64,000 nucleotides of DNA from a virus. Of this stretch, positions 7,662-16,898 are shown in pieces. The stretch covers positions 24,173 to 88,172 of IMG/VR virus record IMGVR_UViG_3300005532_000007. One strand, given 5' to 3'. Every line of letters begins with the position of its first letter. Position 1 is the first letter of the stretch. The translations under genes were made by a program, and so were the position numbers. The notes beneath the pieces are model-generated. The model was not told where the DNA came from and did not search any database. It saw only the letters and a program-made list of their open reading frames with translations.

Positions 7662-8492
7662 CTACAGATACTGCCCAGTACCCCGCTCGGCGTCAGGCTC
7701 CGGTTCCCGGGAACCGACGCCCCACGCCGGGGCGAGCAGTGCCGCCGTGGCCGGGTCGTTGCCCAGCGCGGCGCGGGCCTCCGGACCCAGCTGCAGCAGC
7801 TCGCGTAGCGACGCGCCGATCGCCGGGCCGGTCCAGCGGGCCCCGGCCTGCTGCGCGTATGGGTCGTAGCCCAGGGCCATCGCGGTCTGCGCGCGCAGTG
7901 CCTCGCGCTGGGTGCGGGCGTTCTCTTTGATCCGGGTGCGTTCGATCGCGGCGTCGGCCCGCACTTGTTCGACAGTGATCGTGGTCGCGGCCTCGATCTG
8001 TTTGTGGCTCAAATCGGCGGCCCGCTGTGCCCGGCGTTCGGCGTCGCCGCGGCCGAGCAGGTGCCGCACGGATCCGGCGACCACGGCGGCGACCACGGCC
8101 CAGCCGACACGCAGCCACGGGTTGGTGGTGTACGCGCCGATCCCGAATTCGACGGCGCCGGCGGTCACGCCGAGGCAGGTGGCGGCGAGCCCCGGGTGGC
8201 GGCGCACCAGCACACCGCAGGCGCAGCTGGCGCCGGCAACCAGTCCCGCGATCACGGCGTCGCCTGCTGAGTGCGCGGCTCCGCCGGCGGATGCGCTGAA
8301 GGATGCCGCGAGGATGGCGGCGGGAGCGATCGAGGGTGGCCCGGCGGCGCGCAGGGCACGCCACAGCCAGCCGCCTGCGGGTTGAGCCGCGCCCTGAGCA
8401 ACTGGATAGGTTCCGTCGTGATGCTGGTACGAGCTCGGCGCCCACGGTGCCTCGTACGGCGCGGGCAGCCGGCTGCCAGGGGTGTGGTTCAT
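7662..8492 (-). CDS. transfer-associated membrane protein (Spd-like)
   Basis: 276 residues; the ATG overlaps the stop of the FtsK-like gene (ATGA). Three or four hydrophobic segments lie between residues 48 and 160 (SIAPAAILAASFSASAGG, VIAGLVAGASCACGVLV, AGAVEFGIGAY, GWAVVAAVVAGSV), followed by a long charged helix. Small membrane proteins like this neighbour TraB/FtsK translocases in actinomycete conjugative plasmids and integrative elements, where they help plasmid spread. The family match is by position and topology only. Confidence 0.5.
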   Translation of the reverse strand: MNHTPGSRLPAPYEAPWAPSSYQHHDGTYPVAQGAAQPAGGWLWRALRAAGPPSIAPAAILAASFSASAGGAAHSAGDAVIAGLVAGASCACGVLVRRHPGLAATCLGVTAGAVEFGIGAYTTNPWLRVGWAVVAAVVAGSVRHLLGRGDAERRAQRAADLSHKQIEAATTITVEQVRADAAIERTRIKENARTQREALRAQTAMALGYDPYAQQAGARWTGPAIGASLRELLQLGPEARAALGNDPATAALLAPAWGVGSREPEPDAERGTGQYL

Positions 8493-10555
8493 GCTGCTGC
8501 TCCGTCCAGGACAGTGGCGCCGTTTCGCTGCGCGGCCGGGGCGAGGTATTTCGCCAGGGTCCAGCGGCCGGTGCCGGGTTCCTGGACGGCGCCGTTGCGC
8601 TGTAGGGCGTTTATCACGGCCGTGTCGGTGGCGCCGACCGCGGCGGCGATGTCGCATACGCGTTGCGGGTCGCCGGTGAACTCGAGGAACTGCTCCACGC
8701 GCGGCCAGGTCTCGCCGCGGGCCGGCTTGGTCTTCACGGTGATCGGCGTTGCCGATGCGTTTGCCGCAGGGGCGGCGTGCTCCGGTGCTGGTTGCGGTGC
8801 CGCGGCGCGGGTGTTCGCGGCGACCAGCGCGGGGTCGCGCAGCTGCCGGGCGAACAGTTCGCGCAGCGCGGCCGCCTGCTCGACGTGCGCCGAGCGGCCC
8901 GTGGCCAGCCAGCGGGCATCGGACTGCACGAAACGGATCGGCTGCCCGACCTCATCGCCGCCCGACGCCCGATAACCCAGGCCGCCGGTCGGCGAGCCGT
9001 CCGCGAAATGCGCCTGCAGTCCGCGCGGATCCACCCCGGCCACGCCGGGCGCCATGTTCAGCTTCGTCGCCAGACTCCCGCCACGCAGCAGGAACTTGTC
9101 CCCGGACACCAGGGCGTCGCGCAGCGTGTGGCTCGTGAGCACGTCCTCCGCGACCGAGATCGACAGGACGGTCAGGCGCACTGCCGCCTTACGGCCGCCC
9201 TCGGCGAGCTCCTCCAGCAGCCCGAGGATCTTCTTGTCGCGGCGCATCAGCGTCGGGACCTCGTCGATGTACCCGGACACCAGCGGCCGCTCAAAGGTGG
9301 GCCGGATCAGGTCGATGCCCTCGGCGGCCATCTGCCCGACCCGGGTGCGCAGCACCTGCACCATCGCCTCGAGGCTCAGGCGGATCTGCACGTACAGGTC
9401 CTCGATCGGCAGCGGGCGCGCGAACAGGTCGAGCTTGTCCAGCCACCCGGCGTAGGAGGCGCCGGCGTGCGGGTCGAGCACCCACGGCGCCACCACGGGA
9501 CGCCCGTGCTCGTCCGTGGTGTGCATGTCCAGGGTCAGCAGGGTGCGCGCGAGCTGGCTCTTGCCCGAGCCGGTCGAGCCGACGGCGACACGGTGTGGTG
9601 AGCCGAATCCGTCGATCCACACCCGGTAGGGCTGGTATTCGCCGGTGACGGTGCGGGCTAGCTGCGGGTGGGTGAACGAACCGGGCTGCGCGACGCGCTC
9701 GAGGCGGGCGGTGGCCTGCAGCGGGTTGCGTTCGAACACGTACAGGCGGGCGGTGCCGTCCGGGCGTGGCTGCGCGATGACGTTCGCCGGGTGGATCGCG
9801 GCGCGGCCGTCGCCGACGCCGGTGTACGCCTGCGCGATCAGATCGGTGTGCTCGATCAGCATCGCGGGCCGCTGCCGCACGGGCCCCTTGCCGAGGTTGA
9901 AGCGCACGGTGGCGGCGAACGCGAACCCGCCGGTGTCACTGAGCCGCTCGATCTGGTCGAGGGCGGTGCGGGGGAACTGGCCGCCCTCGCAGGCGAAACC
10001 CTCCTCCCACACATCCGCGATCAGGCGGGTGAACGCGTCGCGCGGATCGGCTGGGTCTTGCTGCTCGCCAGCAGACGGCTGGGTTTCGGCCGCGGCCGGG
10101 GCTGCGGGCGCTGCGGGCACGAGGCGGCGCAGCCACCAGGCGAGCGACAGCGGCGCGGTCAGCGTCCCGAACAGGATCAGCATGCTCTCGTGCAGCGGAG
10201 AGACCGCGCTGGCGCACGCGAGATACGTGATGGAGGAGGACGCGAGCGCGGCCTGATAGAGGCGGTGCGCGTTGGCCAGCGGGCGGCCGTTGCGTTTGCG
10301 CCACAGCCGGTGCGCGGCGTGCCCGCCGAGCGCCGCCGCCGTGGCGGCGCCCAAACCGAGCGCGTCGGTGACCCCGGTGACGCGGTGTGCTTCGCATCCG
10401 GCGGCGAACAGCACAGCCGCGCCGGTGACGGGCGCGTAGGCGGCGCGGTGACGCCAGTAGTGGCGTGCGGCCTTCCCGGGCGCGGTGTCGGCGAACTTCA
10501 CCGGCGCTGCGGCCGGTGCCGGCAGCACGGGAAGGTTCTGGCTCGGGCGGCCCAT
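8489..10555 (-). CDS. FtsK/SpoIIIE-type DNA translocase (TraB-like)
   Basis: 688 residues. Two N-terminal hydrophobic regions (about 42-78 and 108-147) are followed by an ATPase core with Walker A GSTGSGKS (about residues 326-333), a Walker B-like stretch GYIDEVPTLM and a C-terminal winged helix (PRVEQFLEFTGDPQRVCDIAAAVGATDTAVINAL). The combination of membrane anchor, hexameric motor and C-terminal wH matches TraB-type proteins, which move double-stranded DNA between mycelia in actinomycete conjugation. Chromosomal FtsK is longer and has four N-terminal helices. The gene lies centrally in an operon of membrane proteins, supporting a conjugation rather than a packaging role. Confidence 0.75.
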   Translation of the reverse strand: MGRPSQNLPVLPAPAAAPVKFADTAPGKAARHYWRHRAAYAPVTGAAVLFAAGCEAHRVTGVTDALGLGAATAAALGGHAAHRLWRKRNGRPLANAHRLYQAALASSSITYLACASAVSPLHESMLILFGTLTAPLSLAWWLRRLVPAAPAAPAAAETQPSAGEQQDPADPRDAFTRLIADVWEEGFACEGGQFPRTALDQIERLSDTGGFAFAATVRFNLGKGPVRQRPAMLIEHTDLIAQAYTGVGDGRAAIHPANVIAQPRPDGTARLYVFERNPLQATARLERVAQPGSFTHPQLARTVTGEYQPYRVWIDGFGSPHRVAVGSTGSGKSQLARTLLTLDMHTTDEHGRPVVAPWVLDPHAGASYAGWLDKLDLFARPLPIEDLYVQIRLSLEAMVQVLRTRVGQMAAEGIDLIRPTFERPLVSGYIDEVPTLMRRDKKILGLLEELAEGGRKAAVRLTVLSISVAEDVLTSHTLRDALVSGDKFLLRGGSLATKLNMAPGVAGVDPRGLQAHFADGSPTGGLGYRASGGDEVGQPIRFVQSDARWLATGRSAHVEQAAALRELFARQLRDPALVAANTRAAAPQPAPEHAAPAANASATPITVKTKPARGETWPRVEQFLEFTGDPQRVCDIAAAVGATDTAVINALQRNGAVQEPGTGRWTLAKYLAPAAQRNGATVLDGAAA

Positions 10556-10599
10556 GATCCTGGCTCCTTCTAGTGGTGCGGTCGGTCGGATGCGGATGG

Positions 10600-11829
10600 T
10601 TAGGCCAGCAGGAAGTCGTGGTCAGCCGAGCCGTGCCCGACGCGCGCCGTCTCGTCGCGGAACCCGCCCTGGTGGTTGGCGAGCGTCGCGCGCACCTGCC
10701 CGGCGACCTGCGCTGCGTTCTCCGCGTCACCCTGCACGCCCGGCATGAGCGCAGCCAGGGACGCTTCCATCTGCGCGATCTGGTCGCTCAGTTGCGCGGC
10801 CTGCGCGGCCTTGGCGGCCATCGCCTGGTAGACCTGCACGCTGTCGGCCATGGCGCCGACGGAGGCCTGGTCCACGCCGCGTTCGGCGGCGTTCTGGGTG
10901 CTGGCGGCCCACGCCGCGGCGGCCTGCCGGGCGGACGCGGCCAGCGCGTCGAGTGCCTGCGCGCGGGCGCCGGCGGAGGCGGCGCGGTTGGTGGCGATCG
11001 CGGCGTGCTGCCCGGCCTGACCGCTGATCTGGGTGGCGGCCTCGGCGCTACCGGAGGCGGCGGTCATGACTTGGCTGTAGGTCTCGGCAGCGGCGGGGGC
11101 GAGTTCATTGGCCATGGTTGTTCCGATCTGTGCGATGGGGATGTTCGTGGTGGGGATGCCGCGCGGTGCGCGCGGGAAAATGCCGTCGATAGTCGGGTCG
11201 TGAACAACCTCGGCGTCGGCGACATCCGCGGGTTCGGCGCGAGCCGTGGGGGCATCGGCAGCGTCGTCGACGATCTCGCCGTCCGCCGTGTCGCCGTCCT
11301 TCCAGTCGGCGGCGCGCGGCGGGGCACCTCCCGCCGGGCCGGGACCCGGCCGGGAGCCACCGAACCGGCGTCCGGCTCGATCGAACGGGCCGCGCGGCCA
11401 CGATCCGGTAAAGCCGCCGCGGGTGCGGTCACCGGCCGGGCCGCTCGCCGCGTCAGGCTCGTCGCCGCTACTCGTCGGCCGTGTGCCTTCGCGCGGGGCG
11501 CCCGGTTCGCGAGCGGGCCCGCCCAGGGCGCCGCGTGCGGCGCGCTTGGCCAGGTGCCAGCCGTCCACACCGGCCGCCCAACCGAACCCGGCGCCCAGCG
11601 CCAGGGCCCAGCCGATGCCCCGCGCGCCGAGATCCGCGAGCACCGATCCGGCGCCCGGGCCGCCCGGTTGCGCGGGGAACGCGTGGCGCAGCGCAGCGGC
11701 GATGCGCTGCGCTGACGCGGGCACCCGCTCGCTGAGCATCTCCCGCCCGTGCCGGACGACGGCGACCAACGACCAGATGATCACCGCGCCGAGTAGCACG
11801 CCCCACGCCTGCGCCGCATTGGTCACCAT
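10600..11829 (-). CDS. transfer-operon membrane protein, Ala/Gln-rich
   Basis: 409 residues. Two hydrophobic segments occur near the N-terminus (WGVLLGAVIIWSLVAVV, GIGWALALGAGFGWAAGV), then a Gly/Pro/Arg-rich disordered region (about 105-215), then a long Ala/Gln-rich helical C-terminus (about 240-385). It lies between the translocase and another membrane protein, so it is probably part of the transfer apparatus. No named family recognised. Confidence 0.5.
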   Translation of the reverse strand: MVTNAAQAWGVLLGAVIIWSLVAVVRHGREMLSERVPASAQRIAAALRHAFPAQPGGPGAGSVLADLGARGIGWALALGAGFGWAAGVDGWHLAKRAARGALGGPAREPGAPREGTRPTSSGDEPDAASGPAGDRTRGGFTGSWPRGPFDRAGRRFGGSRPGPGPAGGAPPRAADWKDGDTADGEIVDDAADAPTARAEPADVADAEVVHDPTIDGIFPRAPRGIPTTNIPIAQIGTTMANELAPAAAETYSQVMTAASGSAEAATQISGQAGQHAAIATNRAASAGARAQALDALAASARQAAAAWAASTQNAAERGVDQASVGAMADSVQVYQAMAAKAAQAAQLSDQIAQMEASLAALMPGVQGDAENAAQVAGQVRATLANHQGGFRDETARVGHGSADHDFLLA

Positions 11830-11836
11830 CGCTGGC

Positions 11837-12463
11837 TCACCCGAGCCCGAACCAAGAGCCGACCAGATGCCCGATCTCCGCCGCGAGCGCGGCGAACGGC
11901 ACCGCAGCCATCGCTCCGGCCGGTCCGGGCAGCGTGACGGTCAGCGGGCCGACGCCGATCGCGCCGTACTTCTCGAAGCGGTGCTCGATCCACTGCCAGG
12001 ACTTGCCGCCGGAGCGGCCCGCGGCGGCGCCTGGCCCGGCGGTGATGGCCGCGGGCCCGCTGCCGGCGCCGGTCCGCGAGCGGGCGGCCCGACGGCCTTG
12101 GACCGCGTCCCACAGGTGCAGGGCCGCCCACAGCAGCAGCGGGATCTCGATCAACGTCAGGATGCCGACGCTCGAGGGCCAGTTCGACGTGAGCTGCGTG
12201 GCGCGCGCCGCGTCGCGCAGCAGGCCCGCGGACCAGGTGTTGATGCCCTGCAGCAGGCGCGCGCCGGGAGACGCGAACAGGATCGTCGCGCCGGCCGCCA
12301 TGAGGATCTTGGCGAGCAGGTCGAGGATGCGGTGGCGGTGGGCGAGCTTGTGGTGCGCGAACCACGCGATCGCCAGGGTGATAGCGCCGACCGCCGCGGA
12401 GACGGCGGCGGTTCCGGCGGACAGTGCGAGGGTGGCGCTCTGCGCGAGCGCTTGCGGGTGCAT
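11837..12463 (-). CDS. multi-pass membrane protein of transfer operon
   Basis: 208 residues with four hydrophobic segments: SAGTAAVSAAVGAITLAIAW, ILMAAGATILFASPG, ILTLIEIPLLLWAALHLW and AAVPFAALAAEIGHLVGSW. A Gly/Ala-rich loop separates helices 3 and 4. Its place next to the 10600-11829 gene and the DUF2637 protein suggests a mating-channel component. The bases between its start and 12586 hold a very GC-rich inverted repeat and no gene. Confidence 0.5.
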   Translation of the reverse strand: MHPQALAQSATLALSAGTAAVSAAVGAITLAIAWFAHHKLAHRHRILDLLAKILMAAGATILFASPGARLLQGINTWSAGLLRDAARATQLTSNWPSSVGILTLIEIPLLLWAALHLWDAVQGRRAARSRTGAGSGPAAITAGPGAAAGRSGGKSWQWIEHRFEKYGAIGVGPLTVTLPGPAGAMAAVPFAALAAEIGHLVGSWFGLG

Positions 12464-12585
12464 CAGGGGGCTCCGTTTCCGTTTTGACGTGAGTGGATCA
12501 GTGCTCTAATCTCGCGCGCGCGGGCGCGCGCCCGCGTGTAGGACCCGTTTTCGGGCCCGGGGCGGGTGTGAGCGGGGTTGTGAGT

Positions 12586-12915
12586 TCACGTGCCGTACCT
12601 CGCGATCACGGCGTCGAGTGCCTTGGTGGCGGCGGTCAGTGCCCGCTCGTTGTCCAGGGCGCGCACCTGGTCGGCGGCGACTTCGAACAGGGCGCGGGGG
12701 CTGTTGGCGGCGCGGTGGCGGCGGTCGGCGTAGAACGCGGCTCGGCGTGCGGCGCGGCGTTCGGATTTGCGCGGCCGGGCGCCCGCGGTGGGCGCCGGCT
12801 CGTCGTGGGTCGTCGAAGAGCGGCTCGCCGGGGTGGGCGACTCGACGCGTTGCGCGTCGGGTGATTCGCCGAGCCACTGCAACGCCCGCCGCGCCGCGGG
12901 TTTACGCGCCGTCAT
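12586..12915 (-). CDS. small basic protein
   Basis: 109 residues. The N-terminal half is Arg/Ala/Pro-rich and probably disordered; the second half (FYADRRHRAANSPRALFEVAADQVRALDNERALTAATKALDAVIARYG) is helical. The start overlaps the DUF2637 gene stop (ATGA). It may be a DNA-contacting or membrane-associated accessory factor of transfer; unassigned. Confidence 0.5.
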   Translation of the reverse strand: MTARKPAARRALQWLGESPDAQRVESPTPASRSSTTHDEPAPTAGARPRKSERRAARRAAFYADRRHRAANSPRALFEVAADQVRALDNERALTAATKALDAVIARYGT

Positions 12916-14054
12916 GAGGCACGCTCCTGCGGGGTGTCATCCGCGTTGCCGCGGCCGCCGCTCTTGCTGCGTCGGCTGCGTGTCACGCGCACGTAGACCT
13001 TGTCAACGGTGACACCCCGTGCGGCGAGTAGCGCTACGGCGTGTGAGGCGACACGCCCGGGTAGCAGGTCGTCGAGCCGCCGCACGGCTTCGGCCTGTGT
13101 CATCTCGTGCCACGCCGGGGGCCCGGCGGCGTCGAGGACGCGCAGGTCGGCTTCGAGATCGGCGTGCGGCAGGGGTGTCGCTGCGCCCGCGGTCAGGGGC
13201 GTCACGGTGGGGCGTGTCGCGCGGGGACGGCGGGGTGTCGCGGGAGTGTCGGTGCTACGTGCAGGGCGCGCCGGGGTATCGGCGCCTGCCGTCTCGCCCG
13301 TGGCGGTGGGCGTGTCAGTCGCAGGGGTATCGCCGCTACGCGTCGCGGCGACCGCGGCGGGGGTGTCGCTTTCGCCGAGGGCGATGGAGAGACGTGTCGC
13401 GGCCGATACGTGCCAGCGCCAGGCGCGGCCGTGTGTATCGCGCAGCGCGGCGATGCGGCCGAGACGTACACGTTCCATCGCGAGGGCGGTGCTGTAGGAG
13501 TTCTGGTGCCACAGGATCATGCGCCGCCACAGCTTCAGGGTCGGCCACGGCGAAAGCAGCCAGCGCGCCGCCGGGATCGGCTCGCGCAGGCTGCCGCCGT
13601 GCCGCAGCGCGGTGCGCCGCACGACGTGCCGCATGAGTTCGACGAACATCACCCACACGCTGGGCATCAGGACGTGCGCGACGCGGCCGGTGAGGTCTCC
13701 GCCGGCGGCGTAGTTGAGCCACACGGTCCCGAAGGTGGCGCCGTACACGGTCCAGCGCGCGAGCGGGTGGCTCATGCCGAGCCGGTTGAGGACGAGGTCG
13801 ACGCCGGAGAACACCAGGACGGTCAGGTCGACGACGAGCGGGACAAGCCACGCCCAGCGGGGCCCGAAGCTGGGGGTCATACGCACGGAGACGGCGTGGA
13901 AGGACAGGGCCATGCCGGCGACGGCGATGAGGGCGGCGAGGACGCCGATGACGACGGTGACGGTGAGCCAGCCGGGGCCGAGCGGTTCGGGCGTGGGGTC
14001 CGGGCCGTTGGGGTCGCGCTGGGTGGTCATGGTCGCCTCGCTGGTGGTGGTCAT
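12912..14054 (-). CDS. DUF2637 (Spd-type) membrane protein
   Basis: 380 residues. Four membrane helices occupy residues 27-150 (WLTVTVVIGVLAALIAVAGMALS..., WLVPLVVDLTVLVFSGVDLVL, WTVYGATFGTVWLNYAAGG, VLMPSVWVMFVELMRHVV), matching DUF2637 proteins of actinomycete plasmids and AICEs. A cytoplasmic helical part, a low-complexity stretch with repeated DTPA-like units (about 230-290) and a C-terminal HTH-like segment follow. Proteins of this type act with the TraB translocase in intramycelial spread or in replication regulation. Confidence 0.7.
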   Translation of the reverse strand: MTTTSEATMTTQRDPNGPDPTPEPLGPGWLTVTVVIGVLAALIAVAGMALSFHAVSVRMTPSFGPRWAWLVPLVVDLTVLVFSGVDLVLNRLGMSHPLARWTVYGATFGTVWLNYAAGGDLTGRVAHVLMPSVWVMFVELMRHVVRRTALRHGGSLREPIPAARWLLSPWPTLKLWRRMILWHQNSYSTALAMERVRLGRIAALRDTHGRAWRWHVSAATRLSIALGESDTPAAVAATRSGDTPATDTPTATGETAGADTPARPARSTDTPATPRRPRATRPTVTPLTAGAATPLPHADLEADLRVLDAAGPPAWHEMTQAEAVRRLDDLLPGRVASHAVALLAARGVTVDKVYVRVTRSRRSKSGGRGNADDTPQERAS

Positions 14055-14146
14055 CGGTCTCGCCTCCTTCGGAACTGGGGGTCAGATGGCGCGGTAGCGG
14101 TCGGTTTGCCCGGGCCAGGGGATGCCGTCCAGGGCGCGGGTCAGGG

Positions 14147-14893
14147 CTAGTGGTGCGGCGACCGGGAAGCGGCGGCCTCGATCACGTCCAGGTCGGCGCC
14201 GGACACCTGCGCGAGCCCGGCATGGACGAGCCACAGCACCCACACCGGTTCGATCCCGGGCGTGTCGGCGCTGCCGTGGGCGTAGGCGACGGTACGGGTG
14301 ACCAGGTCGGTGATCTGGGTGGCGGTGAGCCAGCGGGCGTTGCGGGTTTCGCGCGCGCTGGGGCTCAGCTGCCCAGTGGCGCTGGCGGTGTACACGCTCC
14401 AGTGGTGGCCGATGCCTGCGGGCCCGGCGGGGCGGCGGCAGACGTTGGGGCGCCATCCTCCGGTCACGAGGGTGAGCGGTCCGACGGTAAGGCCGGTTTC
14501 CTCGGCGGCTTCTGCTGCGGCGCCCTGTTCGGGGGTGCCGTGGGTGTCGATGTGTCCGGCGGCGGGGGCGGTGCCGGGGGGCGGGGTGTTGCGGTCGAAC
14601 ATGAGCCAGGTGCCGGTTTCGGGGTTGTGGATGAGGATCCCGACGCTGGTGTTGTCGCAGTGCGGGGTGATCGCGAGGATGCGGGCGGCGTCGAGGACGC
14701 GGGTGTGGCTGGGGCCGTGGGGGGTGAGGCGTGCGGGGATGAGTAGGTGGAGTCCGGGCGTGGGGTTGGTGGTCAGTTCGCGTAGGGCGTCGAGTTCGTC
14801 GGGTGTGACGCTGGCTGTGAGGGTTTGGGGATGGGGGTTGTCGGTTTGGTAGGTGATGTCGGCGGTGAGGGTGGCGGTCATGGTGGGGGTCAT
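14147..14893 (-). CDS. Nudix-like hydrolase with degenerate Nudix box
   Basis: 248 residues from an ATG preceded by a GAGA-containing leader; a longer in-frame start exists. Residues 82-210 carry a Nudix fold pattern: ILAITPHCDNTSVGILIHNP, then a box GTPEQGAAAEAAEETGL in which the usual Arg of RE-x-x-EE is Ala while the Glu residues remain. Nudix enzymes hydrolyse nucleoside diphosphates linked to other groups. The C-terminus includes a WLTATQITDLV segment typical of this fold. It lies in the transfer operon; a housekeeping or signal-degrading role is possible. The missing Arg could lower activity. Confidence 0.6.
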   Translation of the reverse strand: MTPTMTATLTADITYQTDNPHPQTLTASVTPDELDALRELTTNPTPGLHLLIPARLTPHGPSHTRVLDAARILAITPHCDNTSVGILIHNPETGTWLMFDRNTPPPGTAPAAGHIDTHGTPEQGAAAEAAEETGLTVGPLTLVTGGWRPNVCRRPAGPAGIGHHWSVYTASATGQLSPSARETRNARWLTATQITDLVTRTVAYAHGSADTPGIEPVWVLWLVHAGLAQVSGADLDVIEAAASRSPHH

Positions 14894-14986
14894 GGTGGGG
14901 GTCTCGTTTTCGTTGCGGTCGGGGCTGGCTCTCCGCCGGGGCACGTCCGGGGCACGTCCCGCGTGGGGGCGTGCCCTGGCGGAGGG

Positions 14987-15442
14987 TCAGAGCGTCGGGT
15001 AGTGCGGGACGGGTTCGGTCAGGTAGCCGGGCAGGTCCGGGTCGCCGAGCGGGATGGTGGCGATGACCGTGTGCCAGTCGCCGCGCGTGGTCTCGGTCAG
15101 TGAACTGGCCAGGACGGCGATGATGAGCAGGCCGCGGCCGTGTTCGTCGGTTTCGTAGGGGTCTTCGTTGTCGGCGGGAGTTTTGCCGGGCCGGTCGGTG
15201 ACGGTGAGGGTGAGCAGGTCGCCGGGCAGGTGTGCAGTAATGGCGAGCGGGGGTAGGGCGTGGGTGAGGGCGTTGGTGAAGAGTTCGGAGAGGACGAGGA
15301 CGGCACCGTCGGCGGTGTCGCCTTGGTAGCCGCGGCGGGTCAGATAGTCCGACAGCCAGGTGCGGGCGTGGGCGACGGTGGTTTTGTTCGGGTGGGCATA
15401 GGTGACGGCGTGGGTTGCCTGCTCGATCGTCGCGGCGGTCAT
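14987..15442 (-). CDS. HATPase-fold anti-sigma-type serine kinase / ATP-binding protein
   Basis: 151 residues from an ATG with a GGGAG ribosome binding site; a GTG at 15490 overlapping the upstream stop would add 16 residues. N-box LSELFTNALTHA, G1-like TDRPGKTP and G2-like EHGRGLLII match the stand-alone GHKL ATP-binding proteins abundant in actinomycetes, many of which phosphorylate STAS anti-anti-sigma proteins and bind sigma factors. Candidate partners in the window are the STAS proteins at 20975 and 39299 and the PP2C phosphatase at 40184. Confidence 0.75.
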   Translation of the reverse strand: MTAATIEQATHAVTYAHPNKTTVAHARTWLSDYLTRRGYQGDTADGAVLVLSELFTNALTHALPPLAITAHLPGDLLTLTVTDRPGKTPADNEDPYETDEHGRGLLIIAVLASSLTETTRGDWHTVIATIPLGDPDLPGYLTEPVPHYPTL

Positions 15443-15486
15443 CGGTCCACTCCCGTGTGCTGCTGTGCGGCGCGCGTTGGTGTGTG

Positions 15487-15765
15487 TCACGCGGCACCGT
15501 CCAGGTGCGGCAGGTGGTCGAGGGCGTCGAGGGCGCTGACGGCCTGCTGGTCGTGTTCGGGGGTGTCGTTGAGGGCTTGGGTGGCCCATGCGGCGGCGGC
15601 GCGCCAGATGTCGGCGAGTACGTCCGTGGGGCGGCGGCCGGCGGCGAGTTGGTCGAGGCCGATTTCGACGGCGTCGTCCATGGCTTCGAGCTGTTCGAGG
15701 ATCGCGCCGCGCGGCGCGGTCGAGGTGTGCCGGTGGCCGGTGGGGAATTCCAGCACGACGCTCAC
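15487..15765 (-). CDS. small hypothetical protein
   Basis: 92 residues from a GTG overlapping the upstream stop (GTGA). Mostly helical and acidic (AILEQLEAMDDAVEIGLDQLAAGRRPTDVLADIWRAAAAWATQAL). It lies immediately before the HATPase gene in one transcript. No family recognised. Confidence 0.5.
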   Translation of the reverse strand: MSVVLEFPTGHRHTSTAPRGAILEQLEAMDDAVEIGLDQLAAGRRPTDVLADIWRAAAAWATQALNDTPEHDQQAVSALDALDHLPHLDGAA

Positions 15766-16103
15766 GAGGCCACCTGCCCGCTGTTCGCCGCGTCGGCGGC
15801 GGTGTCCCACAGATCGAGCAGCGTGTCGCGCACGGTGCCGCGGGCGTTTTCGTGCAGGGCGAGCGCGGTCATGAGCGCCGTGGTGGCCTGCTCGACGAGC
15901 TCGTGGGTGTCGGTGGGCTGGCCGTTCACAGACGGCGGGTCGATGCGCGGGGTGCCGGCGGTGACCCCACCCAGGTCGCTGAACTTCTCGATCTCGAGGG
16001 CGGCCTCGGACGCCATGAACTCGGCATACTTGGCCGCAGTCGTGCCGGCCGGGACCTCGAACGTGACGGGCAGGTGCAGGACGGTGCGGGCAGTGTCGCT
16101 CAT
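15762..16103 (-). CDS. hypothetical protein
   Basis: 113 residues; the ATG shares one base with the stop of the preceding gene. The N-terminal half is beta-like (TVLHLPVTFEVPAGTTAAKYAEFM) and the C-terminal half is helical (ELVEQATTALMTALALHENARGTVRDTLLDLWDTAADA). Function unknown. Confidence 0.5.
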   Translation of the reverse strand: MSDTARTVLHLPVTFEVPAGTTAAKYAEFMASEAALEIEKFSDLGGVTAGTPRIDPPSVNGQPTDTHELVEQATTALMTALALHENARGTVRDTLLDLWDTAADAANSGQVAS

Positions 16104-16468
16104 CAGGCGCCCGCGGTTTCCGCGGTACCCGCGAGGGCCTGCAGCTCGTAGTAGCGGGCGAGGTCCAGGTCGCCGTGCAGCAGCGCGTCGGTGGCCAGCA
16201 GCGCCATCGCCATCGGCTTGATCTGGTCCGGCTCCAGGGACATCCCGAACCCGGCCATGACGGTGAGCTGGGTGTTGCCCTTGTGCCGCTGCAGGGAGAA
16301 GACGGCCTCGGTCACGGCGTCTTCGTGGGGTCCGCGGTCGCCGAAGTTCAGGCGGATCGGGGTGTTGTAGCAGGAGCCGGCACCGGGTTCGTCGGGGTCC
16401 TCGTAGTGCTCGGCGGGGCTGCACCACGCGGCGTGGTTGTCGGCCGGCTGGGGTACGGTGGTGGTCAT
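16103..16468 (-). CDS. hypothetical protein, first gene of the transfer operon
   Basis: 121 residues. The N-terminus holds Cys/His residues (HAAWCSPAEHYEDPDEPGAGSCYN) that might bind a metal, and the C-terminal half is a beta-then-helix fold. It starts the chain of overlapping genes that ends at 7662. Function unknown. Confidence 0.5.
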   Translation of the reverse strand: MTTTVPQPADNHAAWCSPAEHYEDPDEPGAGSCYNTPIRLNFGDRGPHEDAVTEAVFSLQRHKGNTQLTVMAGFGMSLEPDQIKPMAMALLATDALLHGDLDLARYYELQALAGTAETAGA

Positions 16469-16503
16469 TGATCCGGTTCCTCTCGCGTGGTGGCGGATCG
16501 CGG

Positions 16504-16532
16504 GCCCGGCGGTGAAGGCGTCACCGCCGGGC
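16504..16532. repeat. 12-base GC inverted repeat
   Basis: GCCCGGCGGTGA / TCACCGCCGGGC with a five-base loop lies between 16468 and the gene at 16618. It could attenuate or terminate transcription entering the transfer operon; no T-tract follows. Confidence 0.45.
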
Positions 16533-16617
16533 TTCGGCCTGCTCGGGGATGGTGCTGGTCGGACTGGGCGCCCAGCGGCCGTGCGTGGAGGGGGCGGCCG
16601 CCGGGCTTCCGGCCCGG

Positions 16618-16812
16618 TCAGGACGTGCTGATCTCATTGCGCACGGCGTTATAGACCAGGTCCATGTCGCCGTCGTTCAGGTCGATGCCGTTGTCGGCGC
16701 AGTAGTCCTCGATCCACTGGGTGATCGAGGCGCCGTCGGGGTGGGGACCGTGCTCGTCAAGCAGCCCGGGGGTGACCTGCTTGGCGAGGTCGGCGGCTTC
16801 GATGGCGTCCAT
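16618..16812 (-). CDS. small acidic hypothetical protein
   Basis: 64 residues, acidic (WIEDYCADNGIDLNDGDMDLVYNAVRNEI), with a GGAAGGAA ribosome binding site upstream. It stands alone between two GC hairpins. Function unknown. Confidence 0.5.
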   Translation of the reverse strand: MDAIEAADLAKQVTPGLLDEHGPHPDGASITQWIEDYCADNGIDLNDGDMDLVYNAVRNEISTS

Positions 16813-16851
16813 CGGTTCGGGTTCCTTCCTGCTGGCTGGTGCGGGGTGGCT

Positions 16852-16889
16852 GCCGCCCGCGGCTGGAGTGCGGCCAGGCCGCGGGCGGC
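16852..16889. repeat. 12-base GC inverted repeat
   Basis: GCCGCCCGCGGC / GCCGCGGGCGGC separated by 14 bases, between the small genes 16618-16812 and 16899-17069. Terminator-like hairpin without a T-tract. Confidence 0.4.
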
Positions 16890-16898
16890 GGCTCGGGG

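Noticed and set aside
14082-15497. Long Arg/Pro/His-rich leftward frame
   Set aside because: Composition is that of an off-frame reading of the Nudix-like and HATPase genes, which have clear domains.
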